From Spongiactinospora sp. TRM90649 (lineage in GTDB: Bacteria; Actinomycetota; Actinomycetes; Streptosporangiales; Streptosporangiaceae), in the NCBI RefSeq assembly GCF_029382225.1, contig NZ_JARLTC010000032.1, positions 92,250 through 156,249 of the forward strand: a stretch of 64,000 bases of DNA. The letters are read 5' to 3'. The translations under genes and the position numbers were made by a program. Below, piece after piece: positions 1 to 7,776 of this stretch (positions are counted from its first letter, which is position 1; each line of letters opens with the position of its first letter). A model generated the notes under the pieces. That model ran no database searches. It was not told where the DNA came from and was given only the letters and a program-made list of their open reading frames with translations.

Positions 1-1
1 G

Positions 2-115
2 GCCCGGTGCGTGCACGGCGAGGCCCTGACGCGCTTCGTGGCGGGCGCCGCGCCGATCAGGGACGGCCAGGCCGTCATCACCCCCGTGCCGCCGCCCGCC
101 GTCTTCGGCTCCTAG
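2..115 (+). CDS. C-terminal end of an unidentified protein (cut by window edge)
   Basis: An open frame runs in from the left edge and stops at TAG 113-115, giving 37 residues that end in PPPAVFGS. Codons end in G or C as in real genes here, and the frame lies on the same strand as lat, about 130 nt ahead of it. I cannot name the family from so short a tail, and it could be a spurious frame. Confidence 0.4.
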   Translation, partial: ARCVHGEALTRFVAGAAPIRDGQAVITPVPPPAVFGS

Positions 116-243
116 CGCGGACCGGAGCTCGGTCGTAGCCGAAAATCTTCCCTTTAGTATCCTCGTCAGGCGTAATTTTTCCACATAGGGTCGTATGGAA
201 CGGGGAATCATAAGGCGTAGCTACCAGGCGTTCTGGAGGGGAC

Positions 244-1545
244 ATGGACCTGCGTGACCGGCTGTCCCGGCACATGCTCATCGACGGGTTCCGCCTCGAA
301 CCCGACCTCGACCGCAGCCGGGGGTCCTGGCTGCACGACGCGCGCACCGGGCGGCGACTCCTCGACTTCTACACCTTCTTCGCCTCGGCCCCGCTGGGCG
401 TCAACCCGTTCGACGACGATCCGGAGTTCCTGGCCCTGCTGGGCAGGGTCGCGGCCAACAAGCCCGCCAACTCCGACCTCTACACGACCCATCTGGCCGA
501 CTTCGCCGACACGTTCGCGCGCGTGCTCGGCGATCCCGCGCTGCCGCACCTGTTCTTCGTCGAGGGCGGCGCGCTGGCCGTCGAGAACGCGCTGAAGACC
601 GCCTTCGACTGGAAGAGCCGGCACAACGAGGCGCGCGGCAGGTCGCCGGAGCTGGGCACGAAGGTGCTCCACCTGACGCGGGCCTTCCACGGCCGCAGCG
701 GCTACACGCTCTCGCTGACCAACACCGATCCGGTCAAGACGGAGCGGTTCCCCACCTTCGGATGGCCGCGTGTGGACGTACCCGCCGTGCACATCTACCA
801 GGACGCCCCGGGCGGCGTGGAGGCCGCCGAACGGCGGGCCCTGGACCAGGCCCGCGCGGCGTTCGCGGAGCACCCGCACGACATCGCGTGCTTCATCGCC
901 GAGCCCATCCAGGGGGAGGGCGGCGACAACCACATGCGGGCGGAGTTCCTGCTGGCCATGCAGGACCTGTGCCGCGAGAACGACGCGCTGTTCGTGCTGG
1001 ACGAGGTGCAGACCGGCGGCGGCTCCACCGGTACGCCGTGGGCCTACCAGCAGCTCGGGCTGGAGCCCGACGTGGTGGCCTTCGCGAAGAAGATCCAGGT
1101 GGGCGGGATCATGGCAGGTCGCCGGGTGGACGAGGTGCGGGGCAACGTCTTCCAGATCAGCGGCCGGATCAACTCCACCTGGGGCGGCGGGCTCGCCGAC
1201 ATGGTCAGGTCGCGGCGGATGCTGGAGATCGTCGAGCGGGACGGGCTGATCGAGCGCGCCGCCGAACTCGGCGAGCGCCTGCTTGCCGGGCTGCACAAGC
1301 TGCAGGCCGAGCACCCCGACCTGGTCTCGGCCGCTCGGGGCAGGGGTCTGATGTGCGCCTTCGACCTCCCCGACGGCGCCACGAGAGACGCCCTGCTGGC
1401 CCGGATCAGGGACGACGGCGGCGTGCTGCTGCTGCCGTGCGGCGAGCGCTCGCTGCGCGTGCGCCCGGCCCTGTCGGTGAGCGCGGACGAGATCGACTAC
1501 GGCGTCGCCGCGATGGCCGCCGCGGTGGCCGCGCACCAGCGGTGA
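244..1545 (+). CDS. lat: L-lysine 6-transaminase (lysine epsilon-aminotransferase)
   Basis: A class-III PLP aminotransferase of 433 residues, the usual length for Lat. It moves the epsilon-amino group of L-lysine to 2-oxoglutarate, giving 2-aminoadipate semialdehyde (piperideine-6-carboxylate) in lysine catabolism or beta-lactam precursor supply. The sequence shows the family N-terminus with LLDFYTFFASAPLGVNP, the FFVEGGALAVENALK segment (about 104-118), the cofactor-ring Asp in VLDEVQTGGG (Asp253) and the PLP-lysine pair in AFAKKIQVGG (Lys282/283). A GGAGGGG Shine-Dalgarno sits 3-9 nt before ATG 244. No beta-lactam genes lie nearby, so a housekeeping or stress role is more likely than antibiotic synthesis. 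A strong hairpin follows the stop. Upstream DNA (116-243) is AT-richer than its surroundings and probably holds the promoter, but I cannot fix its boxes. Confidence 0.93.
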   Translation: MDLRDRLSRHMLIDGFRLEPDLDRSRGSWLHDARTGRRLLDFYTFFASAPLGVNPFDDDPEFLALLGRVAANKPANSDLYTTHLADFADTFARVLGDPALPHLFFVEGGALAVENALKTAFDWKSRHNEARGRSPELGTKVLHLTRAFHGRSGYTLSLTNTDPVKTERFPTFGWPRVDVPAVHIYQDAPGGVEAAERRALDQARAAFAEHPHDIACFIAEPIQGEGGDNHMRAEFLLAMQDLCRENDALFVLDEVQTGGGSTGTPWAYQQLGLEPDVVAFAKKIQVGGIMAGRRVDEVRGNVFQISGRINSTWGGGLADMVRSRRMLEIVERDGLIERAAELGERLLAGLHKLQAEHPDLVSAARGRGLMCAFDLPDGATRDALLARIRDDGGVLLLPCGERSLRVRPALSVSADEIDYGVAAMAAAVAAHQR

Positions 1546-1591
1546 ACGGCCCTCCGGCGAAGCCCGGAGGCCGCACCGGAAGGCCGCGCAC

Positions 1592-1622
1592 ACGGCCCGT
1601 CGTGATCGTCACGGCGGGCCGT
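1592..1622 (+). terminator. Hairpin after lat
   Basis: A 14-bp stem (arms 1592-1605 and 1609-1622, one U-G pair) with a 3-nt loop lies 47 nt after the lat stop. It has no U-tract, as is common for actinobacterial terminators. Confidence 0.6.
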
Positions 1623-1682
1623 TCGCGTGCACGAGATGTTCCCGGGGTCACCCGTCCGGGTCGCCCGCTGGAACGGGGTCCT

Positions 1683-1722
1683 AGGGCCGTGCGCCGCGTG
1701 TCCGGACGCGGCGTGCGGCCCT
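1683..1722. terminator. Long GC hairpin between convergent genes
   Basis: Arms 1683-1699 and 1706-1722 form a 17-bp stem counting two G-U wobbles, with loop GTCCGG. It sits between lat (plus) and the LuxR-type gene (minus), so it probably acts in both directions. Confidence 0.6.
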
Positions 1723-1782
1723 GGTCGGGCGAATGGGTCGCGAGTGGGCAGGTCGCGACCGGGTGTCACAGGGGGCGGGCGG

Positions 1783-2040
1783 TCAGACCCGCTCCTCCCC
1801 GGGTGAGACGCTGCGCCACAGGCCGATCGCGGTACCACGGGAGTCCACGCCGAGCTTGGCGTAGATCCGGTTGACGTGGTTCTTGACCGTCTTCTCGCTG
1901 AGGAAGAGGCGCTGGGCGATCTCCCCGTTGGAGTGACCTGTCGCGATCAGCTCCATGACTTCGATCTCACGCTTGCTCAAGCCCGCGTCGAGCCGTACGT
2001 CTGTGCGTCCGGCTCCGGTAGCGGGGTCTTCGACTCTCAT
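1783..2040 (-). CDS. Single-domain LuxR/GerE-type DNA-binding protein
   Basis: An 85-residue protein made almost only of a GerE/LuxR helix-turn-helix: LSKREIEVMELIATG, then GEIAQRLFLSEKTVKNHV (recognition helix about 46-58) and YAKLGVDSR. There is no receiver, PAS or ATPase domain, so input must come from abundance, partner binding or modification. GGAGG lies 4 nt before the ATG. The intergenic DNA upstream (2041-2198) separates it from tRNA-His. No partner histidine kinase is adjacent. Such orphan LuxR-type proteins occur across actinobacteria and often act in development or secondary metabolism; the target here is unknown. Confidence 0.85.
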   Translation of the reverse strand: MRVEDPATGAGRTDVRLDAGLSKREIEVMELIATGHSNGEIAQRLFLSEKTVKNHVNRIYAKLGVDSRGTAIGLWRSVSPGEERV

Positions 2041-2154
2041 CCGGCCTCCGGTGGCTGATCAGGTCGCCGCGGCCCCCGCCCTATCCGGCGTATCGGTTGA
2101 CAGCGAGCATAACTCCCAATATCAAACTTTGGGGGCTAAGTCGGTCAGGTCGCC

Positions 2155-2193
2155 AGAAAAAGATTGGCGGCCGGTCCCGAAGGACCGGCCGCC
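2155..2193 (-). terminator. Intrinsic terminator of tRNA-His
   Basis: A perfect 12-bp stem (2166-2177 with 2182-2193) and CGAA tetraloop are followed on the minus strand by CTTTTTCT. It begins 5 nt after the tRNA 3' end. This is one of the few hairpins in the window with a real U-tract. Confidence 0.9.
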
Positions 2194-2198
2194 ATATG

Positions 2199-2272
2199 GG
2201 TGAGCGATGGGACTTGAACCCACGACATCCAGGACCACAACCTGGCGCTCTGCCAACTGAGCTACGCCCACC
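2199..2272 (-). tRNA. tRNA-His (anticodon GTG)
   Basis: Read on the minus strand the sequence folds into a cloverleaf: acceptor GTGGGCG/CGCTCAC, D arm GCTCAGTTGGCAGAGC, anticodon stem CCAGG/CCTGG around loop TTGTGGT, and T loop TTCAAGT. Both histidine identity elements are present and encoded: an extra G at position -1 and discriminator C73. The CCA tail is not encoded. Confidence 0.97.
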
Positions 2273-2369
2273 ATGTAACGTCGCGGCGAAGATCGGGCCT
2301 GCCGCGAAGGCACGCTAGAAGTGTAGCGGTTTTTCGAGCTGGTTCGTCCCGCCGTATCGCGGCGGCGGG

Positions 2370-2966
2370 TCAGCTCGACGCGATGATCTCCGCGACCCCC
2401 CGCGCGGTGCTGGAGTCGGGGCCGGGCTGGGGCACGAACACCGCGGCCCGGTAGTAGCGCAACTCGCGGACGCTCTCGGTGATGTCGGCGAGCGCGCGAT
2501 GCCCGCCCTGCTTCTCGGGCGAGGCGAAGTAGACGCGCGGATACCAGCGCCGGACCAGCTCCTTCACCGAGGAGACGTCGATCATGCGGTAATGCAGGTG
2601 GGCGTCGACCGAGGGCATGTCACGGTAGATGAAGGCCCGGTCGGTGGCGATGGAGTTGCCGCACAGGGGGGCGCGCTTGGGCTCGGGGACATGGCCCTTG
2701 ATGTAGTCGAGGACCATGGACTCCGCCTCGGCCAGCGTCACCCCGGAACCCAGCTCCGGCAGGAGGCCGGAGGCCGTGTGCATCTCCCGCACGACCTCCG
2801 ACATCTGCTCGACCGACTCCGGCGGGGGCTTGATGACCACGTTCACGCCCGCGTCAAGCTGGTTCAGCTCGCCGTCGGTGATGACGCAGGCCACCTCGAC
2901 GAGCGCGTCTCGGCCGAGGTCGAGCCCGGTCATCTCACAGTCGATCCAGACCAGCAGGTCGCTCAT
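2370..2966 (-). CDS. orn: Oligoribonuclease
   Basis: A 198-residue DEDDh 3'-5' exonuclease that degrades 2-5 nt RNA, including pGpG from cyclic-di-GMP turnover. The acidic quartet and histidine are visible: Asp9 and Glu11 in WIDCEMTGLD, Asp109 in NSIATDRAF, His156 and Asp161 in GGHRALADI. Length and order match the Orn family throughout. No clear Shine-Dalgarno precedes the ATG; TAGTCT lies 6 nt upstream, so the message may be leaderless. It starts 22 nt after the stop of the DUF2510 gene and could also be read through from it. Confidence 0.96.
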   Translation of the reverse strand: MSDLLVWIDCEMTGLDLGRDALVEVACVITDGELNQLDAGVNVVIKPPPESVEQMSEVVREMHTASGLLPELGSGVTLAEAESMVLDYIKGHVPEPKRAPLCGNSIATDRAFIYRDMPSVDAHLHYRMIDVSSVKELVRRWYPRVYFASPEKQGGHRALADITESVRELRYYRAAVFVPQPGPDSSTARGVAEIIASS

Positions 2967-2988
2967 AGAGACAGACTAGTGCCCCGAT

Positions 2989-4287
2989 TCAGGAGATCTT
3001 GAGCGAGTCGAGGACCTTCTCCACAACTGATGTGTCCAGATTGTCCGGAACCGACATGTAGAGCAGGGACGGCGGCTTGCCGTTCTCGCGATCGACCAGC
3101 ACCACGGCGCCGCGCTCCTTGTTCCACTTCCAGTTCTGCCGCTTGGACTGCTCGGTGAAGTCCAGCTCGAACTCGACGACCCAGCCCTTCTTGCCGCCGA
3201 CCTCCAGCGCCTTGTTGCGCAGGATCTTCGTCTTGTGCGGCGGCTCGTAGAAGTTCTTGAGGTAGAAGGCCGCCACGGTCTCGGTCGTCTTGCCGATGCC
3301 GTCGGGGCCCGTGTAGGGGAACGCGGGGTGCAGCTCGGCCGCGTAGATGTTGCCGACCCAGTCCTTCTCCGCCTCGTAGTTCTCCTGCGACATCGCCTGC
3401 ACGCCGCTGGACCACTGCTGCTGGTTCGGGTTGCCGGGGTCGTTGAGCTCCTCGGGCACCGCCCAGTCGCCGCCGGGCACCGAGTAGGTGAAACCGGAAC
3501 CGGGGTCGACGATCTCGCCGTTCCGCGGCTGCGGGAGTTCGGTGGCCGTCGGCGTGGGTGTGGGGGTCGGCTCCACGGGAGTGGGGGTGGTCTCGGGGGC
3601 GGACGTCTCGACCGGGGCCGGCGACTCGTTCGCCACCGGACGCCCGGCGCCGTTGTTCACCACCACGATCACCGCGATGATCGCGATGACCAGGGCCACC
3701 ACGCCGCCGGCCGCGATCCACGGCCAGACCTTGCGCCGCGGGGGACGGCCGCCGCCGGGCTGCCCGAAGTCGGGGGAGGGGAGCTGCACGGTGGTGCCGT
3801 GCTGTGGATTCCACGGCTGCGACCACGGGCCGGTGCCGGGGGCGGGCGGGACGCGGTTCGTCGCGAAGTCCTGCTCGCCGTGGGAGTAGATCTGGGTGCC
3901 GCCCTGCGCCGGGCCCTGGGGAGGCCCCTGTGGAGGTGGGGCCGCGCCGTACGAGCCGCCGCCGTAGGGGGACTGGCCGCCGCTGAACGGCGGAGGCGCG
4001 CCCGGCCCCTGCGGCCCGCCCGGCTGCCCGGGGCCGAACTGCGACCCGCTCTGGGGACCCGTCTGCGGTGCCTGCTGCGGCCCGGTCGGCGGGCCCTGCT
4101 GCGGGTTGTGCTGGGGGCCGGAGTGCGGGCCGGTGCCGAAGCCCTGCTGAGGGCCGGTGGCCGGGCCCGGCTGTGGTGGCGATTCGAGCGCGTGGGTCGC
4201 GTCGGTCCACTGGTTCCCGTCCCACCACCGGAGATTCGGCGACCCGTAAGGGTCTGGGTACCAGCCTGCGGGGGTTTGCGTGGTCAT
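2989..4287 (-). CDS. DUF2510 membrane protein with Pro/Gln-rich linker and outer domain
   Basis: 432 residues. The N-terminus carries the DUF2510 signature GWYPDPYG...LRWWDGNQWT (about 8-27), a small motif typical of actinobacterial envelope proteins. A long Gly/Pro/Gln-rich disordered stretch follows (about 30-175), then KVWPWIAAGGVVALVIAIIA as one membrane helix (about 187-210), a Thr/Pro linker (PTPTPTPTATEL) and a folded C-terminal domain of about 180 residues with GFTYSVPGGDWAVP. The topology implies DUF2510 inside and the C-terminal domain outside. The outer domain looks like a small actinobacterial surface or lipoprotein fold but I cannot name it. It lies downstream of the kinase row on the same strand and may be a phosphorylation target; that is inference. 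Confidence 0.8.
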   Translation of the reverse strand: MTTQTPAGWYPDPYGSPNLRWWDGNQWTDATHALESPPQPGPATGPQQGFGTGPHSGPQHNPQQGPPTGPQQAPQTGPQSGSQFGPGQPGGPQGPGAPPPFSGGQSPYGGGSYGAAPPPQGPPQGPAQGGTQIYSHGEQDFATNRVPPAPGTGPWSQPWNPQHGTTVQLPSPDFGQPGGGRPPRRKVWPWIAAGGVVALVIAIIAVIVVVNNGAGRPVANESPAPVETSAPETTPTPVEPTPTPTPTATELPQPRNGEIVDPGSGFTYSVPGGDWAVPEELNDPGNPNQQQWSSGVQAMSQENYEAEKDWVGNIYAAELHPAFPYTGPDGIGKTTETVAAFYLKNFYEPPHKTKILRNKALEVGGKKGWVVEFELDFTEQSKRQNWKWNKERGAVVLVDRENGKPPSLLYMSVPDNLDTSVVEKVLDSLKIS

Positions 4288-4351
4288 GGCCGCCAGATTA
4301 GTAAGAAGGCGGGCGGCCGCGCAGTCGAGGCCGCTCCGGGTTTGCTCAGAG

Positions 4352-5827
4352 TCACCGGCATCGGTAGGTGAAGGTGGCCTTGTCCTCCCCCCGCTTGCCC
4401 GTCGTGACCGGGGACAGCACGCGGAGCGTGGCCGTGCCCTTGAAGGATCCTTCGCCCTTCACCGTCCACTTCAGGCTCACCGGATAGGAGGAGGTGCCGG
4501 AGCGCACCGTCTCGGTCTGCTCGATCGGCTTGTCCTGGTCGCTGCGCCGCCACTGGTAGCGGACCAGCCCGTCGGCCCCGTTGGTGGTGATCACGCCGTT
4601 GATGGTCACCGTGGTGTCGCAGCCCTGCGTCTTCTTCGGCGCCTTGACGTCCACGCCCTCCACCGCGAGCGCCGGGCCGCCGCTGAGCTGCAGCCAGGCC
4701 AGTACGGCGGCCACGATCACCAGCGCGGTCACCGCGGCCGACAGCGCCGCCTTGCGGCGTCTCTTGTTCGCCGCCACCCGCTGCGGGCTGCGGCGGTCGT
4801 CGGCGTGGACGGTCTGCTGCCCGGACTGCCAGATCTGCTCGGCCGTGTTGCGCGCGGGGACGCCCGGCCCGAACCGGACGTCGCCCCTGCCCGCGGTGTC
4901 GGCGCGCTGCGCGGCGGAGTCGGCGGTGCCCGCCGTGGCCGGGCCGGTCGTCGGAGCAGGGGCCGGAGTGGGTATCGGCGTGGGGATCGGAGTGGGCACG
5001 TGCAGCAGCGTGACGATCTCGCCCTCGTCGCGCCCGACGTCGTCGGCCCCCGCGTACGGCGGGCCGGTCACCGCCGCCGGCACCTGGTCGCGGCGCCAGC
5101 GGCGCACGGCCTCCACCAGCCGGTCCCTGCCGACGTAACCGCCGGGCAGGTTCTCGCGCCCGTTGAGCAGGGCGTCGCGGGCCGCGGCCAGCCCGAGCGT
5201 GGTCGCGGTGGCGGCGGCCTGTTCGAGCAGCGCCGCGCCGGGCGTCGCACGGCCCGCCCAGGCCGCCGCCAGGCCGCGCGCCAGGGAGGCCCAGGCGGTG
5301 ACGTCGCGGTCGGGCGCTGGTGACCTGCCGCGCAGGGCGTCGGCGAGGCCGCGTTCGGCCAGCAGCGTCGCGCCGTCCTCGCCGATCACCAGCGTGCCCG
5401 GCTGCAGCGCGCCGTGCGCCAGGCCCGCCGCGTGCACGGCGAGCAGCGTCTGCGCCGACTCCACCAGCACCGCCGCCGCGCCGGCGGCGTCCGGGCCCGC
5501 GCCCTGGCCGCCCGTGGTCTCCAGCAGGTCGGTGAGCGTCGGGACGGCCGGGTGCCCGGCGATCAGCCACACCTCGTCGTCGGCGGCGACCAGGTCGAGC
5601 AGCGGCATCAGGCCGCCCAGGCCGCCGGCGACCAGGCGCTGGTCGGAGGTGACCACGGTGACCAGTCGCTGCCGGGCCCAGCCCGCGGCGACCAGGCCGG
5701 TGTCGAACCGCAGGACGCTCACCTGCCGCCCGTCCGGGGCGACGGCCTCCCGCCAGGTACCGACGTCGCCCGGGCGTCCGCGCCCGGCCGGACGGTATCC
5801 GGCGATCTCACCCCTGTGCGTGCTCAT
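4352..5827 (-). CDS. Membrane pseudokinase-like protein with outer beta domain
   Basis: 491 residues. The first 270 or so align in outline with the C-lobe of the two kinases encoded just upstream: AAGLAHGALQPGTLVIGEDG stands where they have AAGxVHRDxKPENVxVGxDG, and LLAERGLAD stands where they have LVDFGIAV. The catalytic HRD aspartate, the Lys and Asn after it and the DFG aspartate are therefore missing, and no VAIK lysine is seen. A Pro/Thr linker (PTPIPTPIPTP) and KRRRKAALSAAVTALVIVAAVLAWL (one membrane helix, about 352-376) follow, then about 110 residues of outer domain with two cysteines and Ig-like strand patterns. It is probably a sensor or scaffold working with the neighbouring kinases. 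GAGGGGA precedes the ATG. Confidence 0.75.
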   Translation of the reverse strand: MSTHRGEIAGYRPAGRGRPGDVGTWREAVAPDGRQVSVLRFDTGLVAAGWARQRLVTVVTSDQRLVAGGLGGLMPLLDLVAADDEVWLIAGHPAVPTLTDLLETTGGQGAGPDAAGAAAVLVESAQTLLAVHAAGLAHGALQPGTLVIGEDGATLLAERGLADALRGRSPAPDRDVTAWASLARGLAAAWAGRATPGAALLEQAAATATTLGLAAARDALLNGRENLPGGYVGRDRLVEAVRRWRRDQVPAAVTGPPYAGADDVGRDEGEIVTLLHVPTPIPTPIPTPAPAPTTGPATAGTADSAAQRADTAGRGDVRFGPGVPARNTAEQIWQSGQQTVHADDRRSPQRVAANKRRRKAALSAAVTALVIVAAVLAWLQLSGGPALAVEGVDVKAPKKTQGCDTTVTINGVITTNGADGLVRYQWRRSDQDKPIEQTETVRSGTSSYPVSLKWTVKGEGSFKGTATLRVLSPVTTGKRGEDKATFTYRCR

Positions 5828-5899
5828 CGCCGCGTCCCCTCGGATTTTCCCTGCGCCTTCGGTGGCCGTCCGCGTCGTGCCGCCGGTGGCGGCTCGTCT

Positions 5900-7663
5900 C
5901 TACCGCCGCCTCCGGTGCCGTCCAGCCACACCTCGCTTCACCGCCAGTGTGACCGGAACCGCGCCGGACGTCACGAGGCCGAAGAGGAGGAGCCCGGCCG
6001 GGAGCTTGACGAGACCGGAGTCGTAGGAGGTGAGCGTCGGCTCACCGGACGGCTCCCCGCCACCGTTCGACGGCTCCTGCCCGGTGCCCTCGCCGCCGTC
6101 GCTGGGCGTACGGGTCGGCACCGTCCGAGTGGGACTCGGGCGGGTGGTGGTCGGACGGGTCGCGGTCGGCGACACGGGGGGAGTCCGCGTCGGCGTGTGC
6201 TCGGGGTTGTCCGGGTTGGAGCTGACCGACGGGTCGTTGGTCGGCTCCGGGTCCTCGCTCGGCGCCCTGGTGGGCCTCTTGGTCGGCTTGCCCGTCGGCT
6301 TCGGCTTGGGGCTCGGCCGCTTGGTCTTGGTGGGCTTCACCGTCGGCTTCGGGACGGCCGGCCGCGTGCCGGGCACCGTGGGCACGGCCGGCGCGACACT
6401 CACGGTCGGCGTCGGGTCCGGCTCCTTGGTGGGTTCCTCGCTGACCTCTTCGGTAGGCTCCGCCGTCGTCTCCTCCGCCGTGGGCGGGCTCGCGACCGGG
6501 GTCACCTCGGCGGTGGGGGAGACCGAGGACCCCTGGGCCTGCAACCGGGGATCGTCGTCCCCGGACCCGTTGATCAGGAAGATCGTCACGATGCCGATCA
6601 CCGAGATGCAGCCGATGCCCACGGCGAGCTTGAGCCCGAGCTTGCGCAGCGGCGCGTCGCCGATCCGGGGCGCGAGGTCGGACGAGCCGGAGTCGGGGCT
6701 CTTGCCACTCCTGCCGCCCCGGCCGCCCTTGCCGTCGCCGAGCACGGTCTCGGCGAGCGAGGTGTCGAACTCGGGAACCTGCTCGGCCATCGGGAACTGC
6801 AGCGCCAGCAGGCCCGCGAGGGTCGCCAGCCGGCGGCGGCCCTTGTTCTCCCAGTCGGCCCCGTAGGCGCCGGTCGCGACCGCTTCGAGCTCGGTGAGGA
6901 ACGCGGCGGCCGACGGTGGACGGTCGCCCGCCTGCTTGGCGAGGCCGCGCTGCAGCAGGCCCTGCAGGGCGGGCGGGACCTCCTCCACGGGAGGCGGCAT
7001 GGTCTGGTGCTGGTGGGCCAGCGCGGCGGCGTTGGTGGCGCGGAACGGCCGGGTGCCGGTGAGGCACTCGAAGAACACCACCGTCGCGGCGTAGACGTCG
7101 GTGGTCGGCGCGGCGGGCGCACCCGCCCACTGCTCGGGCGCCATGTACGGCGGCGTTCCCGCCGGGTTCTCGCCCTCGCCGGAGCGGACGGCGATGCCGA
7201 AGTCCACCAGCTTGCTGGTGCCGTCGTCGCCGACGACCACGTTCTCCGGCTTGAAGTCGCGGTGCACGACCCCGGCCGCGTGGGCCGAGGCCAGGCCGAG
7301 CAGCGCGCCCTTGAGCACAGTGAGCGCCGCCTCCGCGCCGGTCGGGCCCTGGGAGCGGAGCAGCGCGCGCAGCGCCACGCCGTCCACCAGCTCCATGATG
7401 ATCGCCGCGCCCTCGGCGCTTTCGACGTACTGGTAGAGCCGGGCCACCTGCGGGCTGTCCAGCGTCTCCAGCAGTCGGGCCTCGTGCCGGAACCTGGCGA
7501 CGAACCCGATGTCCGACCAGAGTTCGTCGGAGAGGTACTTGATGGCGACCAGCACACCGTCGTCGTTGTGCCGCGCCATGACCACGCGCCCGGACGCACC
7601 TGAGCCGAGTTCGCGCAGTTCCGTGTAGCCGGGGACCTGCCAGGGTGACGGCATCCCGAACAT
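5900..7663 (-). CDS. Membrane Ser/Thr protein kinase (PASTA-less, paralogue A)
   Basis: 587 residues. A complete Hanks-type kinase domain occupies about 12-270: Gly loop LGSGASGRVV, VAIK Lys42, HRDFKPEN with Asp136, DFG with Asp154, and APEQW in the activation segment. A membrane helix (KLAVGIGCISVIGIVTIFLI, about 350-370) is followed by about 180 residues rich in Pro, Thr, Lys and Glu (PKPTVKPTKTKRPSPKPKPT), then a second hydrophobic segment near the C-terminus (LPAGLLLFGLVTSGAVPVTLAV) and a basic tail, similar in layout to a wall-spanning stalk with a C-terminal anchor. There are no PASTA repeats, unlike PknB. AAGGAGA lies 5 nt before the ATG. It is a tandem paralogue of the kinase at 7777-9900. 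Confidence 0.93.
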   Translation of the reverse strand: MFGMPSPWQVPGYTELRELGSGASGRVVMARHNDDGVLVAIKYLSDELWSDIGFVARFRHEARLLETLDSPQVARLYQYVESAEGAAIIMELVDGVALRALLRSQGPTGAEAALTVLKGALLGLASAHAAGVVHRDFKPENVVVGDDGTSKLVDFGIAVRSGEGENPAGTPPYMAPEQWAGAPAAPTTDVYAATVVFFECLTGTRPFRATNAAALAHQHQTMPPPVEEVPPALQGLLQRGLAKQAGDRPPSAAAFLTELEAVATGAYGADWENKGRRRLATLAGLLALQFPMAEQVPEFDTSLAETVLGDGKGGRGGRSGKSPDSGSSDLAPRIGDAPLRKLGLKLAVGIGCISVIGIVTIFLINGSGDDDPRLQAQGSSVSPTAEVTPVASPPTAEETTAEPTEEVSEEPTKEPDPTPTVSVAPAVPTVPGTRPAVPKPTVKPTKTKRPSPKPKPTGKPTKRPTRAPSEDPEPTNDPSVSSNPDNPEHTPTRTPPVSPTATRPTTTRPSPTRTVPTRTPSDGGEGTGQEPSNGGGEPSGEPTLTSYDSGLVKLPAGLLLFGLVTSGAVPVTLAVKRGVAGRHRRRR

Positions 7664-7776
7664 GACGGTCTCCTTATGCCTGGGCCCCCACCCGGATAAA
7701 GACGGACGTAGCCTATTGAGCCGGGAGCCATTCTGGCACTGGAATTAGCTGATTATTTGCGGGAATGTCGCGAAGG

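Noticed and set aside
208..1593. 461-codon frame antisense to lat
   Set aside because: High-GC genes force long open frames on the other strand. It has no ribosome site and its composition is Arg/His/Gly/Val-rich nonsense.
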